A DNA stretch of 6,715 nucleotides from JANOSH01 sp031415695. GTDB lineage: Bacteria; Actinomycetota; Acidimicrobiia; Acidimicrobiales; Ilumatobacteraceae. The translations under genes were made by a program, and so were the position numbers. The stretch is from positions 1 through 6,715 of the forward strand of contig JANOSH010000074.1 in NCBI GenBank assembly GCA_031415695.1, read 5' to 3'. Below, piece by piece: positions 5,044-6,715 of the stretch; the stretch's first letter is position 1, and each line of letters starts with the position of its first letter. The notes under the pieces were generated by a model that was not told where the DNA came from, made no database searches, and worked only from the letters and a program-made list of their open reading frames with translations.

Positions 5044-6297
5044 ATGCGGATGTATATGTCGGGCACGCCGAGGAACGACCCATACCAGCCGGTCGAGAAT
5101 CGCCTCTGCACTCATAGGCTGTTCTCGATGCACGGCGAGTACGAGAAGGCGGTCATGCGCTGGCTGAAGGACGTGAAGGATGGCATCTTCACAGCTGAGG
5201 CCTACTTCCAGAAGAACCCGCAGCACAAGGACCACATCATCAAGCGCGATCTTGCGCGCCGCGTGAACCAGGACAACTTCGAGAAGCATGGGCTGCGCAA
5301 GAAGGTGGACTGGGACACGGCCCAGGTGATCGAGCACGTCTGTCAGACGACGCAATCGACCGCGCCCTACCCGCGGCACATCCTGCTCGATTCCGGCGCC
5401 TTCACGGCCTGGAACAAAGGCGAGCACGTCACCGTTGAGGAAGTCAAGCGCAAGTACGGTCGCTTCATCGAACTGGCGGACGGCCTGTTCGACGAGATCT
5501 GGATGATCAACCTCGACAAGATTCCAGGCGAACGCGGCCGCGATCCAACACCAGCTGAACTCGACGAGGCGGTGAAGATCTCAGACGTCAACTTCGAGAT
5601 CCTGACCAAGACATTCGGCAACTGGGTGCAGCCCGTGTTCCATCAAGGCGAGTCGGACATGCGCTTGCGCGAGTGCGTCGACCAGGTCGCAGACGGCTCA
5701 GGTTACCTCTGTGTCTCGCCTCGGAACGACCTTCCCGAGGGGATGCGCGTCGTCTGGTCGAACGAGGCACACCAGAAGATTGCCGAGTACAAACCGAACA
5801 TCCGCACCCATGGCCTTGCGACGACAGGCAACCGAATGATCCGGGAAGTCCCGTGGTACTCGGGCGACTCCGCAGCTTGGGTGCAGCATGGCGGCTACGG
5901 CATGGTGGACATCCTTCACATTGACAGGCACGGGGTCGTCCCAGGACGAGACCCCCGCTACAAGAACTACTTCCTGACGCTCGACGGCGTGGTGATCGAC
6001 TTCAGTCACCTCAGTGACGAGCAGCTTGCCATCGCGAACGCAGGTGGTGAGATCCCGGGCGCTCGATTGATCGGCGGCAAGATCGGTGAGGTTGCGAAGC
6101 ACTACGACGCCTGCCGTCCGGCTGATCAGCAAACCATCGACCGTCGCATCGAACGGTTCGGCTTCTCACATGAGATCGCCCGCTGGGATTCTCGCGTCCG
6201 GAACCTGATCTGCATGGGCGAGTTGCAGGCCTATGCTGACTGGGCATCGACCATCGAGAAACGGCATGGCACGGTCCTCCTGTTCGGTGACGAATGA
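5044..6297 (+). CDS. dpdA: DpdA-like DNA guanine transglycosylase (TGT paralogue)
   Basis: Predicted to exchange guanine in DNA for a 7-deazaguanine base, as known for phage and bacterial DpdA proteins related to tRNA-guanine transglycosylase. The 417-aa product shows TIM-barrel TGT-like motifs: ILLDSGAFTAW (113-123, Asp116 matching the TGT DSG aspartate), MINLDKIPG (154-162), QPVFHQGE (196-203), THGLATTG (255-262), and PWYSGDSAAWVQHGGYG (270-286), where Asp275 is a candidate nucleophile. About 70 residues (42-110) separate the N-terminal HRLFSMH segment from the first core motif. No Cys-x-Cys-x2-Cys zinc cluster of classical TGT is visible. ATG 5044 was chosen as it follows the upstream stop by one base; ATG 5050 and 5056 are alternatives, and no strong ribosome site distinguishes them. 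The stop overlaps the following helicase start. The assignment to DNA rather than tRNA rests on motifs plus context. Confidence 0.82.
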   Translation: MRMYMSGTPRNDPYQPVENRLCTHRLFSMHGEYEKAVMRWLKDVKDGIFTAEAYFQKNPQHKDHIIKRDLARRVNQDNFEKHGLRKKVDWDTAQVIEHVCQTTQSTAPYPRHILLDSGAFTAWNKGEHVTVEEVKRKYGRFIELADGLFDEIWMINLDKIPGERGRDPTPAELDEAVKISDVNFEILTKTFGNWVQPVFHQGESDMRLRECVDQVADGSGYLCVSPRNDLPEGMRVVWSNEAHQKIAEYKPNIRTHGLATTGNRMIREVPWYSGDSAAWVQHGGYGMVDILHIDRHGVVPGRDPRYKNYFLTLDGVVIDFSHLSDEQLAIANAGGEIPGARLIGGKIGEVAKHYDACRPADQQTIDRRIERFGFSHEIARWDSRVRNLICMGELQAYADWASTIEKRHGTVLLFGDE

Positions 6298-6715
6298 TGG
6301 AATGGTCAGCTGAGCAGAATCGCGCCCTCAAGGCGGTCGACAACTGGTTCAAAGCGGGCGAGCGCCGCCCGTTCTACTTAGCCGGGTATGCAGGCACGGG
6401 AAAGACCACGCTCGCCCGTCACTTCGCGGAAAACTGCGGGGGTGACGTGCGGTTCGCGGCGTTCACTGGTAAGGCTGCATCAGTGCTGCGCGCGAAAGGC
6501 TGTCCCGGCGCGACGACGATCCACAAACTGATCTACCAGCCGAAAGGAGATTCCGCAGCGAACGAGATCGAGCAGCTCCAGAACCTCATCCAGACCGAAG
6601 CCCTGAAGGACAAGCCCGACGCGGAAAAGCTTGCGACGTGGCGCCGCGACCTCGAACGCGCGACTGCCGACTCGAGCGCGATCTTCCAGAAGAAGGCCGA
6701 AAGCGAGATCCACGA
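6294..6715 (+). CDS. SF1B (Dda/RecD-like) DNA helicase, N-terminal part (3' truncated)
   Basis: ATP-dependent 5'-3' helicase of the Dda/RecD2/TraA-like group, likely acting in phage replication or recombination. The first 140 residues are visible. They start with the Q-motif-like SAEQNRAL (5-12), followed by Walker A GYAGTGKTT (31-39), motif Ia FAAFTGKAASVLRAKG (54-69) and motif Ib TTIHKLIY (74-81). Then comes a charged helical insertion (about 87-140) before the expected Walker B, which lies past the window edge. The sequence FTGKAA...TIHKL is characteristic of this group and distinguishes it from the UvrD-type helicase at the other end. Start ATG 6294 overlaps the dpdA stop; ATG 6297 is equally possible and has GGTGA six bases upstream. 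Confidence 0.92.
   Translation, partial: MMEWSAEQNRALKAVDNWFKAGERRPFYLAGYAGTGKTTLARHFAENCGGDVRFAAFTGKAASVLRAKGCPGATTIHKLIYQPKGDSAANEIEQLQNLIQTEALKDKPDAEKLATWRRDLERATADSSAIFQKKAESEIH

Noticed and set aside
1421..6297. Host chromosomal queuosine-tRNA locus or bacterial Dpd defence island
   Set aside because: There is no QueA, QueG or standard Tgt with a zinc cluster, and none of the recognisable Dpd restriction partners. Two phage-style helicases overlap or adjoin the cluster. Not fully excluded from this window alone.
1..6715. CRISPR array, tRNA genes or insertion sequences
   Set aside because: No regularly spaced repeats, tRNA cloverleaf-like segment, transposase or terminal inverted repeats were seen; nearly all the sequence is accounted for by coding genes.

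Overview
The window looks like part of a double-stranded DNA phage (or prophage) genome from a GC-rich proteobacterial host. The grounds are gene style rather than a marker gene: all genes lie on the + strand, are tightly packed with several ATGA stop/start overlaps, and replication helicases flank a nucleotide/base-modification cluster. No structural, integrase, tRNA or host housekeeping gene is present, so phage origin is an inference.

Layout: (1) 1-846 is the C-terminal half of a UvrD/PcrA-like SF1A helicase, cut by the window edge. (2) 843-1418 is a HAD-superfamily phosphatase of the 5'-deoxyribonucleotidase type. (3) 1421-1870 is a QueD/6-pyruvoyl-tetrahydropterin-synthase-family protein. 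(4) 1871-1975 is a non-coding gap with a perfect 15-bp inverted repeat. (5) 1976-2590 encodes a two-domain protein of unknown function with a Lys/Pro/Ala linker and a winged-helix-like C-terminus. (6) 2591-2727 is a gap with a 16-bp hairpin (probable terminator) and a 12-bp palindrome. (7) 2728-4781 holds queC, folE and queF as one tight operon. (8) 4782-4859 is a gap with a hairpin. (9) 4860-5042 encodes a 60-aa protein of unknown function. (10) 5044-6297 is a DpdA-like tRNA-guanine-transglycosylase paralogue. (11) 6294-6715 is the N-terminus of an SF1B (Dda/RecD-like) helicase, cut by the window edge.

Together folE, queD, queC, queF and dpdA make a nearly complete 7-deazaguanine DNA-modification pathway: GTP -> dihydroneopterin triphosphate (FolE) -> carboxytetrahydropterin (QueD) -> [QueE, not in the window] -> preQ0 (QueC) -> preQ1 (QueF), with DpdA exchanging guanine in DNA for the modified base. 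Such modification is known in phages to protect DNA from host restriction enzymes. Because QueF is present, the simplest prediction is preQ1-type modified DNA.

The unusual points are that the QueC-like protein lacks all four zinc-ligand cysteines of canonical QueC, that the QueD-like protein has Cys and Tyr where two zinc-binding histidines are expected, that QueF carries a long acidic C-terminal extension, that the DpdA-like protein has a large insertion and no TGT zinc motif, and that two proteins of unknown function sit within the pathway.
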